Source of the DNA: Symbiodinium natans | Lineage: Eukaryota; Sar; Dinophyceae; Suessiales; Symbiodiniaceae | Reading direction: 5' to 3' | NCBI GenBank assembly: GCA_905221605.1 | Contig: CAJNDS010000171.1 | Coordinates: 143,637-207,636 of the forward strand | Length of the DNA stretch: 64,000 nt | Part shown: positions 31,524-42,479 of the stretch, in pieces | How the letters are laid out: each line of letters begins with the position of its first letter | Numbering within the stretch: position 1 is the first letter of the stretch | The notes under the pieces: model-generated | What the model saw: only the letters and a program-made list of their open reading frames with translations | Databases searched by the model: none | Told to the model about the DNA's origin: nothing | Program-made: the position numbers and the translations under genes

Positions 31524-31745
31524 GTAGTTTGTCTACGAGGTTGCAAGCACGAAGTCAGAGAGATTTTGAAGATCTCTTTGATTGTTTTCCTAACGTGCTT
31601 TGGTAGTTATTTTCCACTGTATATAGCTCAAAGTGTAGTTCGTCTGGGAGGTTGCCAGCGCGAAGTCAGAGAGATTTTGGAGATCTCTTTGATTGTTTTC
31701 CTAACTTGCTTTGGTAGTCGTTTTCCACTGCATATAGCTTAAAGC
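31524..31745 (+). repeat. Two 111-bp tandem repeats, each with a small hairpin
   Basis: Units start at GTAGTTTGTCT (31,524) and GTAGTTCGTCT (31,635). Each contains AGAGAT-TTTG(A/G)AG-ATCTCT, a 6-bp stem with a 7-nt loop, followed by TTGATTGTTTTCCTAAC. They differ at about ten positions. They lie between the accessory ORF and the 3' LTR. Confidence 0.9.
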
Positions 31746-32306
31746 ACATATTTTCTGTACAGGTCTTTTGCGGTACCAAAGGTGCCAATGTACAGCGCGT
31801 GGGTTACTCGGATCCGCTACGTCAATTTGGGCGTGGTCTTTCGTATCGCAGTCAGAACAGGGACTGTGACAAAGCTGCTCCGGGCAGCAAGCAGGGGTGG
31901 AAGCTCTTGTAAGACCTAGCCCTCACCTTTCCTTCCTTGGCCTCATCGCCGCCGCCATGGCTCTGAGATTGGTCTATTTGAGACTATGTGTTTGGGGCCT
32001 CATCAAGAAGAGTTCAACACAGGTGCTCAACGAGGCAAAGTTTGGAAATGGACGCTGACAGTACTGCAAGCAATGGTGGATGAACATCAGTGAACTCTGT
32101 ATCTGGTGTGGTATGAACAGTAAAGGCTTTCGAAAGGAGCAGCGTGGTGCCACACCTTTGCTGTCTGGGTTGGTGAGAGGTATCGTTCTGATTGTTGGGA
32201 ACAAGCAGGCCAGAGAAGCCAGGGAATCGGAAGCACCTTGCTTCGTCTTCATGTATCCCTCAAATCAGAGACGGACCTCGTGTTGGCGCACCTTGCAGAT
32301 CACCGA
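31746..32306 (+). other. Untranslated 3' segment of the copia element
   Basis: There is no long frame and no recognised motif before the polypurine tract. Confidence 0.5.
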
Positions 32307-32316
32307 CGAAAGGGGG
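32307..32316 (+). promoter_or_regulatory. Polypurine tract
   Basis: GACGAAAGGGGG abuts the TG of the 3' LTR, the expected site of plus-strand DNA priming. Confidence 0.85.
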
Positions 32317-32556
32317 TGTGAAATATGACGCGCTGACTGCAGGTACCCCAGCAGCACATCTACCGCTTGGCTGCATTAGTTTGCATTGTAGTGTTGTGGG
32401 CGTGGGTGGACTGCTGAAGCTATAAATGCTTTCGCTTTTGGTCCAAACAAGGCCTTGAGCTGAAACCCGCTGACAAGAAAGAGCAAAAGAAAGTTCCCTC
32501 TCGACTGTGCACTGTGGATCAGAGTAATCCACCCAAATAGGTTCACAAGTTTCACA
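32317..32556 (+). repeat. 3' LTR of the complete copia element
   Basis: 240 bp, no difference from the 5' LTR seen by eye. It is followed by the target duplication TAAAC and then uninterrupted CCCTAAA copies. Confidence 0.97.
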
Positions 32557-32664
32557 TAAACCCTAAACCCTAAACCCTAAACCCTAAACCCTAAACCCTA
32601 AACCCTAAACCTATACCCTAAACCCTAAACCCTAAACCCTAAACCCTAAACCCTAAACCCTAAA
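32557..32664. repeat. (CCCTAAA)n array flanking the insertion
   Basis: About 15 copies with one CCTATA variant. It is the right half of the array split by the retrotransposon. Confidence 0.95.
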
Positions 32665-32712
32665 CACTCTCTAACCTATGTATATTTAAAAGCTAATGGA
32701 TTCGCGGTTTTC

Positions 32713-33150
32713 CACCAAAATTTCCCGGACAAGCACCAAAAACTCCCGGACAAGCACCAAACATTCCCGGACAAGCACCAAAAATTCCCGGACAAACACC
32801 AACACTTCCCGGACAAGCAAGAATTCACGGCCAACCACCAAAAGTTCCCGGACAAGCACCAGAAATTCCTGGACAAGCACCAAAATTCCCGGACAAAGCA
32901 CCAACAATTCCCGGACAAAGCACCAACAATTTCCGGACAAGCACCAAAAACTCCCGGACAAGCACCAAAAACTCCCGGACAAGCACCAAAAATTCCCGGA
33001 CAGGCGCCAAAAACTTCCGGACAAGCACCAAAAATTCCCGGACAAGCACCAAAAATTCCCGGACAGGCACCAAAAATCTCCGGACAGGCACCAAAAACTC
33101 CCGGACAAGCACCAAAAATTCCCGGACAAGCACCAAAACTTCCCGGACAA
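32713..33150. repeat. 21-bp minisatellite, about 20 copies
   Basis: The unit is close to TCCCGGACAAGCACCAAAAA. The period is a multiple of three, so open frames arise on both strands (for example 32,676-33,164 minus). I regard these as by-products. Confidence 0.9.
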
Positions 33151-33197
33151 GCACCGATGGTCAAGGGTGGGGTGGGGTGGGGCCAGGCATGGCCATC

Positions 33198-33325
33198 AGG
33201 ACTGGTTTTAGGGTTTAAGGCCTACTCTGGGCTGGCTTTAGGATTTAGGCCCCACTCTGGGCTGGCTTTAGGGCCTACTCTGGGCTGGCTTAGGGCCTAC
33301 TCTGGGCTGGGTTTAGGGCCCAGCC
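33198..33325. repeat. ~30-bp tandem repeat, about four copies
   Basis: Core CTACTCTGGGCTGGCTTTAG, with a CCCCACTCTGGG variant. It incorporates TTTAGGG-like edges. Confidence 0.8.
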
Positions 33326-33464
33326 TACTGAACCCAAAATTTTAAGGTTAAAACATAAAGTAAAATATTTTCACAATGTTATGGGATCCACTGGGTGGGT
33401 GGGTCGATATTCGACACCGGAGTAAGTAGCTCTACTAGTGAAATGCTTGGACTTGAGATGCTGA

Positions 33465-33735
33465 ACCCTAAACCCTAAACCCTAAACCCTAAACCCTGAA
33501 CCCTAAACCCTAAACCCTAAACCCTAAACCCTAAACCCCTAAACCCCTAAACCCCTAAACCCTAAACCCTAAACCCTAAACCCTAAACCCTAAACCCTAA
33601 ACCCTAAACCCTAAACCCTAAACCCTAAACCCTAAACCCTAAACCCTAAACCCTAAACCCTAAACCCTAAACTTTTTAAAGCCCTAAACCCTAAACCCTA
33701 AAGCCTAAACCCTAAACCCTTCTTCAGGGTTTTGG
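33465..33735. repeat. Long CCCTAAA array with CCCCTAAA variants
   Basis: About 35 copies including three 8-bp variants at about 33,535-33,560. It degrades at 33,670-33,735. Confidence 0.95.
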
Positions 33736-33739
33736 CTGA

Positions 33740-34304
33740 AGGCTTTCCGGGTTGAGGGTGCAGCTGCGACTTTAGGACGGAGCCTACTTTGCCTCTATGG
33801 CTTCTGAGGCCGAACTCCCCCCTCCCAGGCGCAGCAAGAAGGAAACACAATGTGACTCATCGGGTAAACCCTACTAAACCGTCTTTCGAACTGGGGCTCA
33901 CATCCCAGCATTGGAACTTGGATTCAAACATATTCCTTTTCGCATCCAGACATGCTTACGCCCAGTACATCCAAACAAGCCTATACTCAGTACTATCCTT
34001 GTCGTATTCAACAATGGTTACAGTGTTTCATTGAGACGATTGGAACAATGGGAGAGGTTTCCTTCACTCTTTCACATGTTCCTACACATGGATTTTTCTT
34101 TTGATTTGGAGCAATGGCTACGGATGACAATGGCGACAATGGTATGGCTACGCATATTAACACATATCTATTCTTTCACTCCGCTGGATACCTCATGAAG
34201 GTGAAAGAGATAATGTTACACAGCCCACGAATGCCTGAGGAACTATTTAACATACTCACTCTTTGTTGTTGATAGGAGTCGATGTGATGCGGAGAGAAGA
34301 CGGG
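33740..34304. other. Unassigned, possibly remnant of an old LTR element
   Basis: Only short unrecognised frames occur. It directly precedes a purine-rich tract and an LTR-like end, so it may be decayed retrotransposon interior. Confidence 0.3.
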
Positions 34305-34429
34305 TGTGAAATATCACCTAGTCTGGAGTGTATAGTGTACAGCCGAGTTCACATCTCCCCAAATCGTACTCCGTCGTAGCAAAGCCCAAACTCATTTCCC
34401 CTACGTAATCCAGGGAGACACATTTCACA
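34305..34429 (+). repeat. LTR-like remnant related to the 24-kb element
   Basis: It begins TGTGAAATAT and ends ACATTTCACA, the same terminal inverted sequences as the intact 240-bp LTR. It is preceded by a purine-rich GGAGAGAAGACGGG, like a polypurine tract. It is 125 bp with a different interior and no obvious target duplication. This suggests the 3' end of a related, truncated element. Confidence 0.55.
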
Positions 34430-34544
34430 TCGTTTACACACTCCACAGGCCTTGGGCCCTAGCCCTGTAAGCCGAGCAAGTGCTGCGCAGTAACTACTCT
34501 TCTCCGATCCCACCTCAATACCCTAAACCCTCCACCCTCAACTT

Positions 34545-34958
34545 TTAGGGGCTTGCGCTTGTGTGCCAGCGAAGCTTTCTTGTTAGCACATCGAACATAA
34601 ATTGAACAACTCGGCCCTGTGGATCTGTTGTTTCAAACCCCCAAACGGCAGTGGAGGCACCAAAACGCCCCCACGTGGTTTTTTTTTTTCTCCCGGGGCT
34701 TTTCTGACCTGAAAGCTTCTCGGGGTCTTTTCTGAGCCCTCCCGAAAGCTTTTCTTGGGGCTCCCGAGACCTTTTTGGTGCCTTGCCGTTGTTTTTTCGG
34801 GAACCTGCTCTACCTTGTTGGGGCCCCTTCCAAGAGCCAATTTGGGCCTTTTCGAGATGCCATTTTTGCGAACTTTTTTTGGCTTCGGCTTCTTTGGGCC
34901 GCTTTCGAGGTTGTTTTTTGTTTTTTTGGTGGTGTGTTTTGGTCATTTTGGGGCCCAT
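34545..34958 (-). CDS. Unrecognised basic ORF, 137 codons
   Basis: The ATG start MGPKMTKTHHQKNKKQ is followed by a strongly basic Lys/Arg/Gln/Ser body (GSWKGPQQGR, RSREPQEKLSGG). The more mixed C-terminus reads GRFGASTAVWGF. The plus strand here is T-rich with internal near-repeats (GAAAGCTTCTCGGGG and GAAAGCTTTTCTTGGGG), so the frame may only reflect composition. No domain is recognised. Confidence 0.2.
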   Translation of the reverse strand: MGPKMTKTHHQKNKKQPRKRPKEAEAKKSSQKWHLEKAQIGSWKGPQQGRAGSRKNNGKAPKRSREPQEKLSGGLRKDPEKLSGQKSPGRKKKTTWGRFGASTAVWGFETTDPQGRVVQFMFDVLTRKLRWHTSASP

Positions 34959-34959
34959 T

Positions 34960-35354
34960 GGGTGCGTTTTTTGGTTTTTTTAGGCGTTTGTTGGGCGCTC
35001 CCGGGCGTTTTGGGGCCCTCCTGCGGGGCCGTCAAATTTTCCCGAATCTTCAGATCAACATGGCCTCCTCCCACCAATCCCTCGACAGCTTCAAAAGCCT
35101 TCGTCGAACATGTTTTGGGGATCAGGGTAGCCACTTATGGACTAGTTGCTCTGGGCGCCACGCTGCGCTGGGGAACGCTGTTAGCCCTAATTCACACCGC
35201 AAAAAAACCTAGATCAACCCTAAACCTGCCTAAGCCCTAAACCCTCAGCAGCCCCAATCCGGTTGTGCGCAGGATCCAAGGTGCCCTGGTGTGACCAAAG
35301 CTGCTGATTGCATCTGGAGACCTCCCCATGTGGGGCGTGGAGCGGGTTTAGGGC
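34960..35354. other. No gene seen
   Basis: T/G-rich sequence continues to about 35,030, then unassigned sequence with a few CCCTAAA copies near 35,220. Confidence 0.4.
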
Positions 35355-35490
35355 TCAGGGTTTTGGGGATTTTGGGGTTTTTGGGGTTTTTGGGGATTTT
35401 GGGGTTTTTGGGGTTTTTCTGCTTTTGGGTTTTTGGTTTTTTTTGGGGGTTTTTGGGGGTTTTGTTGGGTTTTTGGGGTTTTTTGACTTA
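35355..35490 (+). repeat. (GGGGTTTTT)n-like G-quadruplex-prone tract
   Basis: At least ten G3-G5 runs separated by runs of mainly T (GGGGATTTT, GGGGTTTTT). It satisfies the G-run/short-loop rule for quadruplex formation several times over. Confidence 0.85.
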
Positions 35491-35499
35491 GGAAGGTAT

Positions 35500-36289
35500 G
35501 GGGGTTCGGGTGCGTGATACGCAGAAGAATAGCAGGGGCCACCAATCCTGGAAGCCGATGACCCAAAACCCTAATAGCTGTTAGGGATTGTTAGGGTTTA
35601 GGGCCTTTGGAGTTTAGCGCCCTACACCCTATAGGACCTTCAGAGGAGTCCCCCTTCAGATGCTAACGCAAGCGTACAGCCACGGGAAAACCGGGGAGAT
35701 CTCAATGCTGCGCTGCTTTTCTCTCGTGTGCAGGACGCTTAGGTAGGCAACTCTGGCTTCGCCAGCAAACCAAGTACAAGAGGCAGGTGCAGCCTGGGAA
35801 AGGCGCTTTTTTGCAGGCCATGAACTTCTGATGCTCGGAACCCAGAATCCACAAGTGATCCTATAGAGCTCGCATACACCTTTCTAAGGAAGGCGCGAAT
35901 CCGGCATGCCTGCTTCAGTGCCCAACGGGCCATCACAGCTCCTCTCGAACTTCGGACGTTTTCGGGTGGGGGGGGGGGGCGGGGGGACGCTTAGACTTGG
36001 GTCGGGAAGAAACTTGGTGAAGGAAATCCTCGTATCTCTTGAAGATGCTCGGCCACTTGTCCTCTGACTTGTCTGGCGCAAGATTAGGATCTTGCTTAAA
36101 GAGAGTTTTGCGGTTCCCCCTTTGTTTGGTTACCTGTTTTTCATATTCCGCGGTTTTTTCGCCCAGGACACCTGTGATTAGCGATCACGAGATAGTCACG
36201 TGACCGCTAATCACGGCTGTGTCACAGGCTTGTAAACTAATGTGTTTTTGGAGGTAGCCGGCGTGCGGGGTTACCGGGCAGCGAGCTTA
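35500..36289. other. No gene seen
   Basis: Unassigned sequence. A G-rich run lies at about 35,966-35,986. ATTAGCGATCACGAGATAG and GACCGCTAATCACGG form an imperfect inverted pair near 36,177-36,215. Confidence 0.35.
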
Positions 36290-36452
36290 TCAACACACGC
36301 CGGCCCCAACTACAGCTGGAGGTGCGAAGAGTCCAAAGTCGTCCGAAGTGTGTGCTGAGGCTGCGAAGGCTGCGAAGGCTGCGAAGGCTGCGAAGGTGTT
36401 TAGGTCCCGAGCTGCGGGTTGGCCTACCGAGTTGTGCTGCGTTTGGGGGTAA
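36290..36452 (+). other. Short open frame with an Ala-Ala-Lys repeat
   Basis: A 9-bp repeat (GCTGCGAAG, four copies at about 36,359-36,396) encodes AAKAAKAAKAAK after GAKSPKSSEV. This is a histone H1-tail-like composition. The frame is short and lacks a clear start. The same repeat reads LRR in another frame, so coding is uncertain. Confidence 0.2.
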
Positions 36453-36459
36453 TCGCTGC

Positions 36460-37216
36460 GTCTTCCGTCCGCGAGCTCGCTTTCGTCAGGCTGCCGGTGT
36501 GACCCAGCCACAGGCGGCCTCGTATAATGTTTGCACCAGTTGCATTCCCATAGTGTTGGGTTGTCTTCGCACCGCCCTCAAAGGTAGGGTTGGGTGTTCT
36601 CTCGAAGCCGGTTTTCGCTGGGGGCCGGTTTGCGATTTTCGGAGCTGAAGATGAGAACGCAGTTCGCAGAGTCGTAGCTCCGGTTGCCAACGGCGTCCCC
36701 CTCTCCTGACTGGCGGATTTTCATGAGGTTCGGCCGTCGGAGAAGCTGCGCTGCTCAGTCATGCTCTGGCTGACAACACGAAGAAAGGGCCAGACGAGCA
36801 GCAGGGCTACCAACCACCTGAGCCACAGCCCTCGCTGCCTTTGCAGCCCCAGTGCTGTTTCAGAATTTCAGAGTGATCCGAGCTTGTCCAGCTCTTGCGC
36901 GCCGGTCCAACTGTGTCCATTCTTTGTCTTCCCCTTCCGGCCGGCACGTCCGGAGCCAAATTCTCCAAATGGTCCAAAAGAAGCGCACTCTGACAAGACG
37001 GTTCCAGCACACTGTGGCGGCTTCAGCTTGAATCCACATCCTGCCTTCGCAAATCTCGCAGGGGTGATCGACGGCTTCGCCAGGCCTGGTGGCGCTTGCC
37101 AGAAAGACGTCTCATATGCTTTATGCGCAAGATATGCTGAGCGGTAGGGATGTTTCTTGGGCGGGCATTTTGTAGATCTAGGGGAGCATGACAGCAACTC
37201 AAACGATTGAAGACGT
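36460..37216. other. Unassigned stretch
   Basis: The longest frame (36,761-37,147 plus, 128 codons) is Ser/Pro/Ala-rich with no recognised domain. Confidence 0.3.
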
Positions 37217-37339
37217 GTCAAGAAAATCGTGGTTTCGATAGGTTTAAGCGGCACAAATAATGCGCAAGGCCTCCACAGCAAAAAACTCTCACCGCACCTC
37301 ATGGGGTCAAGAAAATCGTGGTTTCGATAGGTTTAAGCG
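37217..37339. repeat. 34-bp direct repeat, two copies
   Basis: GTCAAGAAAATCGTGGTTTC continuing GATAGGTTTAAGCG is present at 37,217-37,250 and 37,306-37,339 without visible mismatch, 55 bp apart. CCTCATGGG and CCTCATAGGG lie beside the second copy. Confidence 0.95.
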
Positions 37340-38030
37340 CCTCATAGGGTCAGAAGGCTTAGTGAGGCTTGGGTCTTAGGAACCTCAACAGATGATTAGA
37401 CGCCTTAAGGGGCCTTGATACGCTCGAAGGATTTAGCCACCCAAAGGGGCCTGGGAAGAGTTTCCGGTCTTTAAAAAACTTTAGCTTAAGCTTGGGAGCT
37501 TTACGAGCCTCCAAAAGACACATGCTGCAGACCACATATGTGCGCCTTGAGGGGCACAGGGCAAAAGTAATCTCGAGACGTTACGGGAGTGCACGTGCCT
37601 GAAGAAGGGCGGACGTTAAGATAGCTTCGGGGCTTTGAGGAAGTTTAGGGGCCTCAAAAAGCTTCGAGACTTTGAGGGAGTTCAGGGGCCTCAAGAATCT
37701 TAGTGATTTTCAGGGAGTTTAGGGACTTCATGGGACAGTCATGGGACCTCCAAGAAGCTCAGAGCGTCTGTCATGGTCGGCCCCAGGGGCCCTAAGCTTC
37801 TATGTTTTTGTTGAGGCTCCGAAGCCTTTTCAGCCCCAGTTAGCACCCTCAAGCCATCTTAAGCCTCTTAAGGCGGCTTCAGCCCCTGCCAATATCTCCA
37901 TTCCTCGTCGTTGTGACGCTGATAAAATCCCACAACCCCGGCATGGCCCCAAGATCTTTCGCCCCGACGCAAACGCATGCAGACGCACATGTGCACTCTC
38001 GCGGAAGCGTCTAGCTGCTTATTCACACAT
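37340..38030. other. No gene seen
   Basis: A loosely repetitive pattern (GGGGCCTCAAGAA, GGGAGTTTAGGG) occurs at 37,620-37,760. Otherwise unassigned. Confidence 0.35.
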
Positions 38031-38224
38031 GGCACGCACGCGCACGCCGATGCGCGTGTCTTCACACCCGGATGTGTGCAGGTATGCACACGCACATGAG
38101 CACACGTGCACATTCATCGATGTGTGGATGGGCGCACAGAGACGTACGAACCGAGGATGATGGGAAAACATGTTGATGGAAGCACGTGTGCGCCGCGCAC
38201 ACGAACGCTGCAGATGAGCCCACT

Positions 38225-39140
<916 letters not shown>

Positions 39141-39350
39141 AACACAACGATCACACACGCGAATGTGCATGCGCGCACACCAGCATGCACATACACATAC
39201 ACGCGCATGCAGGATGCACAGGCGCGCGCAGCAAATGCAAGCATGATATATATAAATATATATATACACCCGCATGTCACACCTTGTGCACCTGCGCACA
39301 TCCATGTGCATTTGCTCGCTCAGTCAGTCAATCAGACCTGCATGTGAGCA

Positions 39351-39447
39351 GTGAGTCAGGCCTGAAAGCCCAAAGGCGGCCCATGAGGGCTCAGGCAAGA
39401 GGCTACCGTAGTCATGTACAAGCAGCAACGCAGCCGAAATCAAGAGT
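39351..39447 (+). repeat. Left arm of a ~95-bp inverted repeat around the CA block
   Basis: It contains GAGTCAGGCCTGAAAGCCC, GGCGGCCCAT, GGGCTCAGGCA, GGCTACC and TGTACAAGCAG. The reverse complement of each appears, in order, at 41,771-41,864. Confidence 0.9.
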
Positions 39448-39504
39448 CAAATGAGCTATCCATTGGCGTGTTTCTTTGCATTTGCAAGCCAGTCAGCCAA
39501 CCAC

Positions 39505-39505
39505 A

Positions 39506-39572
<67 letters not shown>

Positions 39573-41435
39573 GCACACACCGCACACACCGCACGCACCA
39601 CACACACCACACACACCACACACACCACACACACCACACACACCACACACACCACACACACACCACACACACCACGCACACACCACACACACCACACACA
39701 CCACACACACCACACACACCACACACACCACACACACCACACACACCACACACACCACACACACCACACACACCACACACACCACACACACCACACACAC
39801 CACACACACACCACACACACCACACCAACCACACACACACCACACCCACCACACACACCACACACACCACACACACACACACACACCACACACACCAACA
39901 CACACCACACACACCACACACACCACACACACCACACACACCACACACACCACACACACCACACACACCACACACACCACACACACAACACACACCACAC
40001 ACCCCACACACAATCTCAAACACCACCACACCACACCTACTACCACACCACACTACACCACATCACACCACATACACACCACACAAACACCACATCACAC
40101 CACACACACCCACACACACACCACCACACCACACACTCCACACACACCACACACAACACACACACCACACCCACCACACACACCACACACACCCACGATC
40201 ACACCACCAAACCACCACTACACACCACACACACGTTCTATTTCTTATTCACACTCCACACACACCACACACACCACACACACCACACACACCACACACA
40301 CCACACACACCACACACACCACACACACCACACACACCACACACACCACACACACCACACACACCACACACACCACACACCCCACACACACCACACACAC
40401 CACACACACCACACACACCACACACACCACACACACCACACACACCACACACACCACACACACCACACCCACCACACACACCACACACACCACACACACC
40501 ACACACACCACACACACCACACACACCACACACACCACACACACCACACACACCACACACACCACACACACCACACACACCACACACACCACACACACCA
40601 CACACCACACACCACACACCACACCACACCACACACCACACACCACACACCACACCACACACACCACACACACCACCACACACCACACACAAAACACCAC
40701 ACACACACACACACAACCCACACACCCACACCACACCACCACACACCACCACACACACCACCCCACCACACTCACCACAACTCACAAGACACACCACCAC
40801 CCCACCAGACACCACACGGACACACAACACACACACCCACACGCCACACACGCCACACACGCCACACACGCCACTCACGCCACACACGCCACACACGCCA
40901 CACACGCCACACACGCCACACACGCCACACACGCCACACACGCCACACACACACCACACACACCACACACACACCACACACACCACACACACCACACACA
41001 CCACACACACCACACACACCACACACACCACACACACCACACACACCACACACACCACACACACCACACACACCACACACACCACACACACCACACACAC
41101 CACACACACCACAAACACCACACACACCACACACACCACGCACACCACACAACACCACGCACACCACACACACACACCACACACACCACACACACCACTC
41201 ACACCACACACACCACTCACACACCAAACACCACTCACGCCACTCACACCNNNNNNNNNNNNNNNNNNNNNNNNNNNNNNNNNNNNNNNNNNNNNNNNNN
41301 NNNNNNNNNNNNNNNNNNNNNNNNNNNNNNNNNNNNNNNNNNNNNNNNNNCACACACACACACACACGCACACACCACACACCACACACCACACACCACA
41401 CACCACACACACACACACACACACGCGCACACACG

Positions 41436-41466
<31 letters not shown>
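39505..41466. repeat. CACCACACA 9-bp minisatellite with (CA)n edges
   Basis: After (CA)n at 39,505-39,570, the period is 9 bp with variants CACGCCACA (about 40,840-40,945) and CACTCACGC. The 9-bp period keeps His/Thr/Pro frames open across the block. Confidence 0.95.
41251..41350. other. Assembly gap, 100 N
   Basis: Exactly 100 N inside the repeat block, the usual placeholder for a gap of unknown size. Confidence 1.
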
Positions 41467-41467
<1 letters not shown>

Positions 41468-41494
41468 GTCAAACACACTATCTCACCAAGCGCG

Positions 41495-41725
41495 CACGCG
41501 TGCACGCATGCATGCAGGCAGGAATGCACGCAAGCAAGCACGCAAGCATGCAAGAATGCAAGCACGCAAGCACGCATGCCCGCTTGCCCGTATGCCCACA
41601 TCCTCTCATGCCCTTATGCCCGAGGCGCACGCATCGCGCATGCCCGCATGCCTGCATGCCCGCATGCCCGCTTACCCGCATGCCCGCATACCCGCATGCC
41701 CGTATGCCCGCGCCCGAATGCTTTT
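41495..41725. repeat. GCATGCCC-type degenerate octamer repeats
   Basis: Runs of GCAAGCACGCAAGCATGCAA followed by GCCCGCATGCCTGCATGCCC-like copies. Confidence 0.85.
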
Positions 41726-41770
41726 GGATGAATGACTCATTTGGATGCTTTCGTCAAGTTTACTTTGCGC

Positions 41771-41864
41771 TCTTGAGTTCTGCCGCGTATCTGCTTGTAC
41801 ATAACTATGGTAGCCTTGTGCCTGAGCCCTCCATGGGCCGCCTTCGGGCTTTCAGGCCTGACTC
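41771..41864 (-). repeat. Right arm of the inverted repeat
   Basis: CTGCTTGTACATAACTATGG, TAGCC, TGCCTGAGCCCT, ATGGGCCGCCTT and GGGCTTTCAGGCCTGACTC mirror the left arm. I estimate 85-90% identity over the best 75 bp, less over the outer part. Confidence 0.9.
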
Positions 41865-41877
41865 TGACTCGATCTGA

Positions 41878-42180
41878 CACGCATGCACGTATGCACGCAT
41901 GCACGCATCTACGCATGCACGCATGCACGCATGCACGCACGCACTCAAACGCACAGACAAGCAAGCACGCACATGCCAGCAGGCACCAGTGTGCTCTGCA
42001 TGCAGGCCCATGCATGGGCGCACACACATGCGCGCACACGCATGCACGCACACGCACGCACGCAAACACGCACGCATGTGCGCAGACGCGCGCACAGGCA
42101 TAGAAACGCTCGTGCACACGCACGCACATGCACGTACGCGCACACATGCATGCACGTACACGCACGCACGTGGATGTTGA
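41878..42180. repeat. Degenerate (GCACGCAT)n block
   Basis: ACGCATGC/ACGCACAC copies dominate. No gene seen. Confidence 0.85.
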
Positions 42181-42220
42181 TGATGTTGATCAAAAGGAAT
42201 TATATATAAATAAATAGATA

Positions 42221-42225
42221 AATGA

Positions 42226-42257
<32 letters not shown>

Positions 42258-42265
42258 TTATATGT
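42221..42265. repeat. (TA)n tract
   Basis: An AT alternating run between the CACG-type block and unique sequence. Confidence 0.9.
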
Positions 42266-42309
42266 ATATTCATTCCCCCTTGGTGTGGGGTTGTTAGATT
42301 TTTAACTCG

Positions 42310-42455
42310 AGTCTTCTCCTCGCCCGGAACTCTTCTCCTTGCCCGGAACTCTTTTCTCCTCGCCCGGTCTACTCGCGCATCCCTGGAGTGCCCAACCCCA
42401 GATTGTCCCCGCAGTGCCCAGCCCCAGTGTTGCTGGAGTGCCCAACCCCAGAGTA
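42310..42455. repeat. Two short tandem repeats
   Basis: Three copies of CTTCTCCTCGCCCGGAACT (19-21 bp), then three copies of AGTGCCCAACCCCAG-type units (about 22-27 bp). Confidence 0.8.
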
Positions 42456-42479
42456 TCTCTACCAAGAAAGGGTGGGGAT

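Larger units (their letters stand above)
24007..32556 (+). mobile_element. Complete Ty1/copia LTR retrotransposon, 8.55 kb
   Basis: The element is bounded by two 240-bp LTRs that look identical by eye and by the 5-bp target duplication TAAAC (24,002-24,006 and 32,557-32,561). Internal order is primer site, Gag, protease, integrase, RT, RNase H, which is the copia order. An extra ORF and a tandem repeat lie before the 3' LTR. Removing the element and one TAAAC restores a continuous CCCTAAA array, so the target was telomere-type repeat DNA. It is longer than the ~5 kb typical of copia because of a long Gag and the 3' accessory region. One 1-nt loss in gag and one in-frame stop in pol make this copy formally defective. 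Confidence 0.97.

Noticed and set aside
32676-33211. Open frames of 109-171 codons on both strands
   Set aside because: By-products of the 21-bp minisatellite, whose period is a multiple of three.
39414-41877. Open frames of 750-810 codons rich in His/Thr/Pro and Cys/Val counterparts on the other strand
   Set aside because: Translation of 2-bp and 9-bp repeats, some running through the 100-N gap. No non-repeat domain.
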